A stretch of 64,000 bases of DNA from Capra hircus (lineage: Eukaryota; Chordata; Mammalia; Artiodactyla; Bovidae). The translations under genes were made by a program, and so were the position numbers. Shown in pieces: positions 30,495 through 40,671 of this stretch (position 1 is its first letter; each line of letters starts with the position of its first letter). The stretch is taken from contig NC_030822.1 in NCBI RefSeq assembly GCF_001704415.2, positions 56,041,345 through 56,105,344 of the forward strand, in the 5' to 3' direction. The notes under the pieces were generated by a model, which had not been told where the DNA came from, did no database searches, and was given only the letters and a program-made list of their open reading frames with translations.

Positions 30495-31458
30495 AACTGC
30501 CTGAAACGGTAGCCGCTAGCCACACATGGCTATTGAACAACTGAAATGTGGCAAATGCCACTGAGAAACTGACTTTTAAATTTAATTTAGATTAAAAGGC
30601 AGAAGCATTAGTATAAAATATTTTGACATTAGATACAGTTTTATTGTAAAGTTTAGTAGAAGCACATTTCACTTTAACCATCATATTCCATAACATATTA
30701 TTGCTGTACTGTAGTACACGGATCAGCAACATGTATCATTTCTAGTATTAAAAACACAACACAAAAGGAGAAGGGATAAATTAGAAGTTTAGGATTAACA
30801 TTTACAAACTACTATATATAAATTAGGTATACAACAAGGACTTACTGTGTAGCACAGGGAAAGACACTCAATGTCTTATAATAACTATAATGGCAAAGAA
30901 TTTGAAAAAGAATATGTGTATATGTATATATATATATTGTTTTTCAAATTATGTATATGTATATATAATTTGTATCTATATATACATAATTTGTATCTAT
31001 ACATAATTTTCTATATATACATATACACATATATATGTATATCTCTATATACAAATAGATAGATCTGTATGTACATATACATATTCTTTTTCAGATTCTT
31101 TTCCATTATAGGTTTTTATAAGATATTATACACATACATATGTGTGTATAAATGAATCGCTTTGCTGTACACCTGAAACTAAAACAATATTGTAGATCAA
31201 CTATACTTCAATGAAAAATGAAGATAAAGATAAACATAAATAAAGGAAAACAACGCTGTCAGTGTCAATGGATGATTTAGTTGGAATGATTTTGTTTTCT
31301 ACACACTGATATACCGCGGTAATGTGATTTTTTTAAACCATTTTTTACAGATGGTATGAGTTTCAGTGATTTCTGTTTCTTTTTATCTCACTTAATATAC
31401 CTCATAAAACATGTAAAATACATATGTGGCTTGCATTATATTTCCATTGAATTGTTTA
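30495..31458. mobile_element. hAT-like DNA transposon split by L1
   Basis: Left part: GCCTGAAACGGTAGCCGCTAGCCACACATGGCTATTGAAC. Right part: ACATATGTGGCTTGCATTATATTTCC near 31420-31445. These are the two ends of one mammalian non-autonomous transposon type. The middle is replaced by an L1 3' end. The family name is not assigned here. Confidence 0.6.
30765..31250 (+). mobile_element. L1 3' end with expanded TA/TATG tract
   Basis: GGGATAAATTAGAAGTTTAGG, CAACAAGGACTTACTGTGTAGCACAGGG and CTTTGCTGTACACCTGAAAC are ruminant L1 3' UTR. Between them (30915-31080) lies a long AT-rich simple repeat. It inserted into the DNA transposon. Confidence 0.85.
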
Positions 31459-31617
31459 GCAGTAGCTCCGCATGATGATGACAGATGGGCACTTAATGGA
31501 AAGGAAAGCAGGAAATAGGAGATGGTAATGGGAGCCTCCATCTTGATCTGGTCCTGCCTGTGGCATCTAGAAACCGGCTTAGGCGCAGTGGAGACCTTCA
31601 GTAAACGTTGTAGAAGG

Positions 31618-31855
31618 TGGTAAAGTGTGGTGTGTAGGAGGATAAGCCTGTGAATCCAACTATCCCTGAATTTAAATCCCAGCTCTGACAACTTTATGAA
31701 TGGCTCTGAGCCTCAGTTTTCCCATCTGCTAAACTGGAGTGTTAACATTACTAAATTCAAAAGGTTATGGGGCGATTACATAAGATTATACATACTCTGT
31801 GAGCATGGTACTCACAGATAATGAGTGCTCAATCATTGTTAGCTATTAGGCAACT
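31618..31855 (+). repeat. MIR SINE, near complete
   Basis: AATTTAAATCCCAGCTCTGACAAC, GAGCCTCAGTTTTCCCATCTGC and AATGAGTGCTCAATCATTGTTAGC match MIR head, core and tail. Confidence 0.85.
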
Positions 31856-33039
31856 GGATTTAATGGAATAGAGGCAAGAGGTGTATAAAATTACTTCTGG
31901 AGGCCCTTTGATTCCTCTTTTCTCTGACTCCCAGTCACATGGTTGCTGCAGAGGACGACCTTCTGACTCACAGAGATGAGGTTCATTGCAGCAATAAAAT
32001 CAGCTCATAGAGAAGTATTTTTTACCCATAGACTCAGCACAAAATGCATTCTCAAATGCCCATCAACTAACCACAATGACCTGCCCTTGCAAATCCCATG
32101 ATCAGCTCTGAGCTCCACCCCCAGCCTCTCTGGGATAGGGCGTGGGGGTGGGGTGAAATGGTTCCTGTTTTTACGCAATTACTGAGTTTGTCAAAAAATA
32201 ATCTTCAGGATGCCTAGTCTTCCTCTTAAAATATACCTCCAGGGTCTCCCAAGGTCAACCGAACCCCATGGTTGGATGTCACCAGAATTATGGCACAAGT
32301 GACTCTCCAGAGAAGAGCCAAGGATAGACTCTTCTCCTAATTCCTACCTTGCTCTCTGCCAAACTAAGAGGGTGTGCTGAGTCCTGGCACAAGCCAGGCA
32401 GACAGACAAACGTCTTGGAGATCTCTTCTGGGGTCCTGCCAGGCAGGAGGAGAGGCAGCGGTTTTACAGCTTGAGTCACTGGAGCTCAAATTCTCTTCCA
32501 GTACTTCTGAGTGGAGAAGAGAAACAAAATTAACTTCAGACAACACTGGAAGAAACAAGAAAGCAGAAAGCTCTAAGTTCCCTGTAATGTTCTGGGACCC
32601 ACAACCCAGAAGAGAGCCAAAAAGTCTCGGATTTAGGACCAAAGAGGCAGAGAGTGACTGAGAAAGCAAAACACCACAACATTTTCACAAATGAATGCAC
32701 ATGGGAGCCTCTAGTTAAAGTAACCACTAAAGCTGCAAGAGCTATTAAAGTCCCTCCAGTGTCTCAGGGAGCTGTAAAGGGATCTTAAAGGAGAGGAATA
32801 TTAGGACCCTCATGGCTGTGACTGACACTTTTTCTAATGAAAGGGAGAAAAGAAGGAGTTTATTAAAAGAATCTCCCATAATCAGAGCTAAGATTAAATA
32901 ACCAAGCCATGGGAAATATAGAGATGTGATAACAGACCAGATTTCTCCATGTGACAGAATTACTCCACGGAGCAGAGATTACTGATAGCCTAGTCCTACA
33001 TGCATTTTTTTTCCTTTCTTCCTTAGTGACAGAATCCTG
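31856..33039. other. unique sequence, no gene seen
   Basis: No repeat recognised. A plus frame of 95 codons (32374-32661) and minus frames of 101 and 63 codons overlap in 32288-32727; none has a domain, and mutual overlap argues against coding. Confidence 0.4.
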
Positions 33040-33375
33040 GTTTCATTGGGCAGCCATGGTTACCAGCCAAAAGACTACATTTCCCAACTATCTTTGCAGC
33101 TAGGTTTGGCCATGTGACTAGGTTCAGGCCAATGAGATGTAAGCAGAAGGGTTAGGCCTTCTAAAAACGGAGGGCCTTTTTCTCCCTTTTGTCCTTCCAA
33201 CTGCATGGAATTCAAATAAGGTCACTGAAGTTCCTGCACTCTTAATGGAACAGGAGATAACTTGGAGGCTGGAAATTGCTCTGAGGATGGAGAAGCAGAA
33301 AGATCAGGGCCTGACCTGGGAGCTCTCAGTTGGTCCTGCACAATCTACTTCTGGAGTGCTTTTGCAGAAGAGCAA
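33040..33375 (+). repeat. mammal-wide repeat, family not assigned
   Basis: CTACATTTCCCAACTATCTTTGCAGC, then TTTGGCCATGTGACTAGGTTCAGGCCAATGAGATG, is a widespread mammalian repeat motif. A second copy in reverse lies at 53945-54236. I cannot name the family with confidence. Confidence 0.5.
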
Positions 33376-33538
33376 TATATATGTCTATCTTATTTAATTA
33401 CTATTTTTGTTTAGTTTAGTTTTTGGGTGTGTGTGTGGCATGGGTTGTGGAAGTTTCAGTTAAATGCAGCAAAATCCAATCTTAACTGTTATACTACAAT
33501 TAGGGTGCTTCCTATTTACAGTATCTTTAAGCAGAGAT

Positions 33539-33753
33539 ATCTTCCCTGGTGGCTTAAATGGTAAAGCATCTGCCTACAATGTGGGAGACCCAGGTTCGAT
33601 CCCTGGGTTGGGAAGATCCTCTGAAGAAGGAAATGGCAACCCACTCCAGTACTCTTGCCTGGAAAATCCCATGGACGGAGGAGCGTGGTAGGCTACAGTC
33701 CACGGGATCGCAAAGAGCAGGACACAACTGAATTACTTTGCTTTCAGTTTTCA
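33539..33753 (+). mobile_element. Bov-tA SINE with intact duplication
   Basis: Complete SINE from CTTCCCTGGTGGCTTAAATGG to the CTTTGCTTTCAGTTTTCA tail. A perfect 14-bp duplication CTTTAAGCAGAGAT flanks it (33525-33538 and 33754-33767). Confidence 0.95.
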
Positions 33754-34034
33754 CTTTAAGCAGAGATGGTCTGACTAGCTTTTTCAGCTCTTCATTGAAA
33801 ATCCTTGGAAAGTTCTCAGATCAGTCCAACCTGGGTCAGATACCATCCCTGCACCAAGTAGCTGTGGTCATGGGAGCATATTCTGAGAAAACCAGGAGCT
33901 GGGGGGAGACAAGATGGGTCCCATGCTGAACTTTGCCCACAGAGGGAGGGCTAGCAGGTCGTAGAGGTAAAGACAGAAATGAGTAGACAATGTCCGCAAG
34001 TCTGTATAAGAAGACTTGGGTTTAAATTACCTTA

Positions 34035-34360
34035 ATCTTGGATGGACCTAGAGATACTCATACTAAGTGGAGTAAACGAGTAAGAGGAAGACAAATACTA
34101 TATGAAATCACTTATGTATGGAATCTAAAATATGACACAAAGGAACTTGTCTATGAAACAGGAACAGATTCATGGACATAGAGAACAGATGGTCGCTAAG
34201 GGGGGAAGGGACTGGGGGAGGGATGGAGAGGGAAGTTGGGGTTAGCAGATGTAAACTTTTATATATAGACTGGATAAACAACACGGTCCTACTGTATAGC
34301 ACAGAGAACTATATTCAATATCCTAAGGTAAACTATAATAGAAAAGAATGTAAAAAAAGA

Positions 34361-34391
<31 letters not shown>

Positions 34392-34466
34392 TAACTGAAT
34401 CACTTTGCTGTATAGCAGAAATTAACAGAACATTGTAAGTCAATTATACTGCAACAACAACAAAGA
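34035..34466 (+). mobile_element. L1 3' end
   Basis: ATACTATATGAAATCACTTATGTATGGAATC, TACTGTATAGCACAGAGAAC and CTTTGCTGTATAGCAGAAATTAAC mark the ruminant L1 3' UTR. A TA then CA microsatellite (34361-34392) is internal. Confidence 0.85.
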
Positions 34467-34610
34467 ATCCTGTAAGGTATTTATGTAATATCCCCATTTT
34501 ACAGAAGCAGAACTGACACTTAGAGAGATTAAGTCACTTCCCCAATGGCACATAACCAGGGAGTATCGGAGCTAAATTTTGAGTCAGGGTGCAATTTTTA
34601 TTGCATTAAC
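34467..34610 (-). repeat. MIR SINE
   Basis: CCCCATTTTACAGAAGCAGAACTGACACTTAGAGAG, then TTAAGTCACTTCCCCAATGGCAC, is reverse-complement MIR. Confidence 0.8.
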
Positions 34611-34775
34611 TTTTTGTCAAGCTCAATTCATTATTGAGCTTCCCTTATTATAGAGAAAACTGAATTAGGGGTGACATATCTCCTCCCCCATCCCTACCTC
34701 CACCCCATAAAAAAGACACAGCTCTGTAGTCGTGACACGTGGAATCGGCGGGGAGGGAGCAGACACCAGAGGGAC

Positions 34776-35012
34776 CATCCTTTGGCCACTTGACATGAAG
34801 CGCCGACTCACTGGAAAAGACCCTGATGCTGGGAAATACCGAGGGCAAAAGGAGAAGGGGTGACAGAGGAGCAGATGGTTGGACGGCATCACCGACTCAA
34901 CGGACACGAGTTTGAGCAAACTCCAGGAGATTACTGAAGGACAGGGAAGCCCAGCGTGCTGTAGTCCATGGGGTCGCAGAGAGTCCAACATGACTGAGCA
35001 ACTGAACAATAA
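34776..35012 (+). mobile_element. BovB 3'-end fragment
   Basis: TTGGCCACTTGACATGAAGCG, GAAAAGACCCTGATGCTGGG, ATGGTTGGACGGCATCACC and GGGTCGCAGAGAGTCC are the BovB 3' end, ending GAGCAACTGAAC. About 235 bp, 5' truncated. Confidence 0.9.
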
Positions 35013-35689
35013 GTTAAATAATGTCTCCAGGAGGAATGGATGCCCACATGTGAAGTTAGGAATAGTCAGAGCTGGCCTGGGGACCCTCCAGGAGAGTCAG
35101 TCCAGAGAATCTTTGAACCCGGCAGCGGAGCTGTGAGAACAACAATATCTTTATTGGAACTTTTAAAAAGAGCTTTTGATTAGCCTAAAACATTAGTGTG
35201 ACTTATTTTCTCAACTCTGGTAAATATTTAATTATCAAAAATAATAGTATCTTTTTTTTTTTTTTTTTACCTTTTTGAATCTAAATCACAGCGAGAATTT
35301 TATTACAGCTGTCTTGGCAGTGAATGGCATCCTAGCACGACATCTTTTAACTGACATCCCTATAATTAGAAGGAATTGTCTTTTCATACCACACATTTGA
35401 ACTGGCTAATTACTCAATGAATATTTAGCTTCTTACATAGGCAAATATTATGTGAAGACAGGAACTTTCCTGAATAAGTATTCAATCCAGAAAACTTCCC
35501 AGGAGCCAGCTATATGACCTAGTCTATCCGAGGTCTTCGCCACCGCTCTCTACCCCAACTGTTCCCCACCTGCCTCCACCATCTGAGACTCACACACATG
35601 CATGGACACACACACATACCCACCCACACACATGCATACCATGTTCTGGCACTTCTGAGAAAAACCAAGGGGGTCTTTAATTTTTGTTT
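35013..35689. other. AT-rich unique sequence, no gene seen
   Basis: A T run lies at 35253-35270. CACACACA-rich sequence lies at 35590-35640. The AT-rich part has several TAATTA and GATTAG motifs (see findings). Confidence 0.45.
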
Positions 35690-36345
35690 GGATTTCTACA
35701 TTTTTCTTTCTTAATAAAAAATTTCTTAAAATATTTCAACCACTCAAAAAAATTGAGGAATAATATGATAAGAACCCTTACGCCCGCATCCCAGTGTCAT
35801 AAATAAAACATGACCAATAGGGCTGGATGCCCTTGTACTGCCTCCCGTTCCTGCCCACCCTCCCTCTCACTCTCTATTTCCAGGCTCTTTAGTTTGGGCA
35901 TCATTGAATTTGGTGTCTGTATTCCTATACATTATTCATAAACAGTACCTGGCTTGGTTCTGCATAGCTTACAGCTTTTAGAAGTGGTATCACGGTGGAT
36001 ATACTCTTCTGCAGCATTCTTCTTTAGCTCTGTGATGTTTCATAGAATCATCCATGTTGATACATGTAACTCCACTTCATTCATTTTTACTGCTGAAAAG
36101 AACTCCATTGAATGAGTACTTCACAACTTACTCAACTTATTCATTTTATTCCCCTGTTGTTAGAAATTTTGGTTGCTCCATCTTTTGTGTTTTTTGTTTG
36201 CCTGTTTTGCTATTACAAACAATAGTGCTATGATTTCTCTGGTATATGTCTCTACACACCTGTATGTTTCTCTACAGCATATGCCTAGAGTACAGTTGCC
36301 CAACTGTAGGGCAATGTATCTTTAACTTTACTTCCAAACATTTGT
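35690..36345 (-). mobile_element. ancient L1 fragment
   Basis: Antisense L1: CATAGAATCATCCATGTTGATACATG, AACTCCATTGAATGAGTAC and TTGCTATTACAAACAATAGTGC are recognisable. Strongly diverged. Confidence 0.7.
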
Positions 36346-37399
36346 AGTTCAATGGCAACAGATAAGCCACTCAAGAAAAGCTAATGTTTTTAACCCACCC
36401 TGTGTTTTTTGGCCTAAACGACTGTGTCAGCATTCCTTTCCAATACTCTCCTGTGGCTCCGGTAACTTTCCAGAAACCTCTTTTGTGTTCCTTTCTCAAA
36501 CAGTGCTGGTGTCAGTGAGCCGTCAATCAAAGGCCCAAAGCCAGGTCCCAATGAGAAGGCTAAGAAGTCTTACCCACTTCATGTTCAAGCAAGTCACTTT
36601 TGAGCTCTCGGAGATGTGCAGCAGGCAGGGGGCCGTGATAAGCAACTCAGCCTGACACCCACCACCACCAGGAGTACAGAAGGTCAGCAACATGTCCCTC
36701 AGCTTCCCTGGGGCCTCAGCAGGGGCTGTGAGTCCTCAGGTAACTCAAAAATAGCTTCAGGGGAGGAATAGATTGCTTCTACTCTCCTAAGGAGAGTCAA
36801 AGAGTCTTTAAGGACTTCCCTTGTCTGGAAGACAAGCCCTCCAGATCAGAGGAACAAGTGACTCTCTTCTGAAGGATGGATGAGCACTGTGGGGATGGGA
36901 GCAGAAGAGAGATGGAGGGAGCACAGGGTGGCCTGCTCCCCCAGGAATCACCTTCTGTACTAAGCTGCTGGGTCAGTTCGTCCCTAGACCCTGAAGCATG
37001 GGGAAACGGACTCGTATCTAGAGAACTGACCAATGGGCCCAGGCATCCAGGAGGCACTCTAGCAGCATCACCCCATCCAGGGGTTCCCTTCCTCCCAGGT
37101 CTGCCAATTCTCTGGGAGGCCAACTTCCACCCCTCTCAAGCACACGGCCAGGTCCAAGTTCACCAGGGCTTTGGGGAGCTGACTGCCAACCTTGAAGGAG
37201 CCTGGTCTCTCTGCAACCTTTCACACCAAGAGGGAAACTCCCAGAGTGAGCTGCGCCTGACCCCAGGGGCCTGCCACGTTAGGTCTCCTGGTGGCTCCGC
37301 AGCCCTGAGATCCAGGCTCCACTTCTGCCATCACATCAGCCCCCAACCTCTCATAGGACCTAGTCCCTCATCCTGCAGCTGGGGTGGGGGAGTGGCTTC
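36346..37399. other. unique sequence, no gene seen
   Basis: No repeat recognised. A 234-codon plus frame (36876-37580) extends into the CHR-1 SINE that follows, so its C-terminal third is repeat sequence; I do not regard it as a gene. Confidence 0.45.
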
Positions 37400-37715
37400 T
37401 TTCTTTCTTTCTTTTTTTTTTCAATGTATTTTTTGGCTATGCTGGGTCTTCACTGCTGCATGGGGCTTTTCTCTAGTTGCAGCTAGTGGGGGCTCCTCTC
37501 TGGTTGCCCTGTGGGTGCTTCTCATCGGGGTGGATTCTCTTGCTGCAGAGCAGGGGCTCTGGGCACTCCAGATTCCGTAGTTGCTGCTCCGCAGCTCTAG
37601 AGCGCAGCCTCCGTAGTTGTGGCACACGGGCTTGGCTGCTCCTTGGCATGTGGGATCTTCATGGATCTGTGCTGGCACGCAGACTTTCTACCACTGAGCC
37701 ACCAGGGAACCCTCA
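37400..37715 (-). mobile_element. CHR-1 SINE
   Basis: Reverse complement of full-length CHR-1: T-rich start TTTCTTTCTTTCTTT, TTGGCTATGCTGGGTCTTC, AGCTCTAGAGCGCAGCCTCCG, and end CACTGAGCCACCAGGGAACCC. It is diverged but complete. Confidence 0.9.
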
Positions 37716-39149
37716 GGGCTGGTTTCTTTATGGACTTGGTGGTCTCAAGATTGGCTGCCTCTTTGCAAACCTGGAGAGACCGAGTCACAGCCCTCAGTAA
37801 CTACTCCCCCTGCGCTGAACTTCCTCCCCTCCCACTGAGGTAAGAACTAGCCTTTCTGAGGGACCCTGTGAAGCTCAAAACAGAAGCCAGTTCCCAAGCC
37901 ACTAGCCAGTAGCAGGGCTGGAATTTGCCATCAGAGACACATCCACAGAGACAGGAAAGCTCCAAGATGTTGGGAGCTGAACCCCAGGGGACCAAGGGGC
38001 CCTTATCTCTGCGCCCTGCCTGTGCAGCCCCCCACCCCCACTCAGCTCCGCAACAATGCCTGAACTAATTTCATCCAATTCTACTTTAAAAAAGAAAACC
38101 CGGGAAATAATTACTTTAGTCAGACATTATTTACTTAAGTAATTCTTTACTCAAACGTCTTTAGGCTTTATTTTACTAATACTACATAATTACGTAATTG
38201 TGTAATTAGGAAGAAATTAAATGACAAATGTTTGCTAAGAACAAATGGAAAAAAAATAGATCCTTTATTTCCCCCAGTGGTCTCAGCTCAGTACATTACA
38301 TCTTCTTCCCCTCCTCCCAGCTCTCCCCCGTCTTCCTGCCCCAAGCCTCCCCCAGTGCAGATCAAGCAGGTGGGGTACCTGGACATGTAGCAGCAGACGT
38401 GGGCACTCTGAGCTGAAGGCGAAAAGCAGATGGCTTCTAGAACTAAACTGTGTGTCTCCCTGTACAGCCCGACCTCCCTCCCAGGTTTGGGGGCAGGAGT
38501 CAAGCCTCCTCTGGGAGATCCATGCCTTCATCCCAAGGCAGCCTGAGAAAAGCAAGCACAGTTGGGCCTGCAGATTATCCTCCTGTAAGCAAAGTCCAAT
38601 TTAGTTCATGCTGCAGGCTCCTGGGGCGCCCCACTTCTCAGGCTGAAGAAGAGGAGTGAAGAGTCCCCTAGGAGGAGAGGGAGGTGGGAACACATCTGCT
38701 TTGCCACCTTCATGGGGACCCACCGTGTCTGCTTGGCACTCTACCCAAGGAAGAGGCACAGCAAGCACCCCAGGACTGAGTAGCTCACGGGGGGACCCAT
38801 TCCCTTGGCCCACCACTCCTCCTCCCTCCTCTCCTGCTGCAATCCCAGCAACTGTGAAAGCCAGTGGAGCTTCCTAGGGCTAAAACTCCAATCAATCAAC
38901 CACCCACCCAATGCCTGGCAAGTGTGCCTTTTGTTCAAGTTCTGAGGGGGACACGAAAGACCAGCCAGGCCACCGCTATGCTCATTAATACGTCAGCTGC
39001 TTGGAACTTGGCATGTAGAGCAGTGTTATTCACGGTAGAAAGTTTCCTTGTCCAGCCTCCCCCCGCCCACACACATAAAAAAATCACTTTAAGCATCCCC
39101 AGCATCCGGTACCAAGAAGGCAGAGTTTGAGCCATGGACTCGGGTCGTG
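37716..39149. other. unique block, no gene seen
   Basis: No repeat recognised. An AT-rich section (38050-38240) contains a 12-bp palindrome AATTACGTAATT. A 12-bp palindrome TGGGGCGCCCCA lies at 38622-38633. Frames of up to 90 codons overlap on both strands. Confidence 0.45.
38188..38199. promoter_or_regulatory. palindromic PAR-bZIP-type site
   Basis: AATTACGTAATT is a perfect palindrome with the TTACGTAA core recognised by PAR-bZIP and NFIL3 factors. It sits in an AT-rich unique stretch. Function is inference. Confidence 0.4.
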
Positions 39150-39330
39150 GAGGTTCACATCTGTCTCCAGCACTTTTAGGCTGTGCCCCTGAACAAGTCA
39201 CTCATCTTGCCCGGCCTCTGTTTGCTCATCAGTAAAATGGGAATGGTGCACACCCTGCCAGATTGCTGGGAGGATGAAATGAATTGGTAGCCATAAGGCA
39301 TTCAGAACAGCACCAAGGGCTAATAAGCAG
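39150..39330 (+). repeat. MIR SINE
   Basis: CTGAACAAGTCACTCATCTTGCCCGGCCTCTGTTTGCTCATC, GTAAAATGGGAATGG and GCTGGGAGGATGAAATGAATTGG follow MIR. Confidence 0.8.
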
Positions 39331-39899
39331 GAACTATAGAACCCAACCCAGAGAAGAAGGGCTGTGGGAAAGTGCCCCTTTCACCCCCACCAGCTCTGAG
39401 CTGATGAGGACTCAGGAGCTGGGGCAGGACCAGCAGGGCAGGAGGCTGGGAAAAAGTTGGAAAGGGACTCTGGTCCCCAGGGGCACTGCCATGGTACCCT
39501 GTGGGAGGGACTTCCTGCTGACGGAATGTTCCAGAGAAACAAGGAAAGAGCACAGCGCCTCGCTCTGACATCCTTGAAGGAAACACTTGCCGAATTGATC
39601 CTTCTTTTTTTCCCATCAACACAGGGGATCAAGGGATTAAAGTGACTTCCTCCAATGTCTCTATTCGTTTGTTTCATATAAAACAAAGACCAAGTGTAAG
39701 CACTAACAGTGGGTCTTTGGGTGTCCACCAAGGGGATGAAACCCTGTTCCTGGCCATTTGAAGTGGGACGGAGGTAGGGGAGGGGGTACCTGATGGGCCT
39801 GGACACCCTGAGCCCATGTGACAGCAGAAGCAGGGGGTGCGGGCTTTGCTCTTGCCTCTCCCTAGTCTTCTCTGGAGGAGAAAGAGCAACCCCCTGCAG

Positions 39900-40130
39900 A
39901 GCTGGAATCCCGCCATAGCAACTTGCTATCTGAGTGACCCTGGGCAGGTTGTGTGACCTCTCTGAGCCTCAGTTTCTTCTTTTATAAATCAGGTCTCATA
40001 AAATGATTAAACAATCTTTCATGAGATTGACAAAAGGATTCCATGAAATAATGCACTGAGCTCAGGGCCCTGGCTCATCAAAGAACCTAACACATGGCCA
40101 TCCATTCCTTCATTATTATTATCGGTATTA
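39900..40130 (+). repeat. MIR SINE
   Basis: CTATCTGAGTGACCCTGGGCAGG, GACCTCTCTGAGCCTCAGTTTC, and tail CATCAAAGAACCTAACACATGG are MIR, with an internal ATGAGATTGACAAAAGG divergence. Confidence 0.75.
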
Positions 40131-40435
40131 TTTCATGGTGCCATGACTAGTCCTGCCGCCGTAGATCAGATCTTAGAGGGGTGTCAGGAGCAGGTGCCTT
40201 GGGAAGGGGTGGATTTCAGGCCACTGCACATGGCCATAAGGTCTTCAGAGGAGAGGGGAGGGGGCAACCAGGAAGAGACAGAAATGAAGAAAATTCTAAC
40301 AGTTGCACAAGATGGGGCAGTTCAGAACCAGGGTTGCTGTCCCCGTGAGTTGCCCAGATATGAGAGACCGACTGGGACCTCTCTGAAGAAGGCAAGCTTC
40401 CACCCAATAGGGAGGAAATTCTACCCTCTTCTTTC
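40131..40435. other. unique sequence, no gene seen
   Basis: Nothing recognised. The 166-codon frame from 40143 runs into the SINE that follows. Confidence 0.4.
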
Positions 40436-40448
40436 CAGCATCCTCCAT

Positions 40449-40658
40449 GTGCTGTGCTTAGTCGCTCAATCATGTCCCACTCTTTGCAACTCTATGGACT
40501 GTAGCCCGCCAGGCTCCTCTGTCCATGGGATCCTCCAGGCAAGAATACTGGAGTGGCTTGCCATGTCCTTCTCCAAGGGATCTTCCCAACCCAGGGATGG
40601 AACCCAGGTATCCTGCCTTGCAGGTGGATTCTTTACCAGCTGAGCCACCCGAAAAGCC
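40449..40658 (-). mobile_element. Bov-tA SINE with intact duplication
   Basis: Full reverse-complement SINE, ending CTGAGCCACCCGAAAAGCC. A perfect 13-bp duplication CAGCATCCTCCAT flanks it (40436-40448 and 40659-40671). Confidence 0.95.
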
Positions 40659-40671
40659 CAGCATCCTCCAT

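Noticed and set aside
36876..37580. 234-codon plus-strand frame as a gene
   Set aside because: Its last third is antisense CHR-1 SINE and the rest shows no domain.
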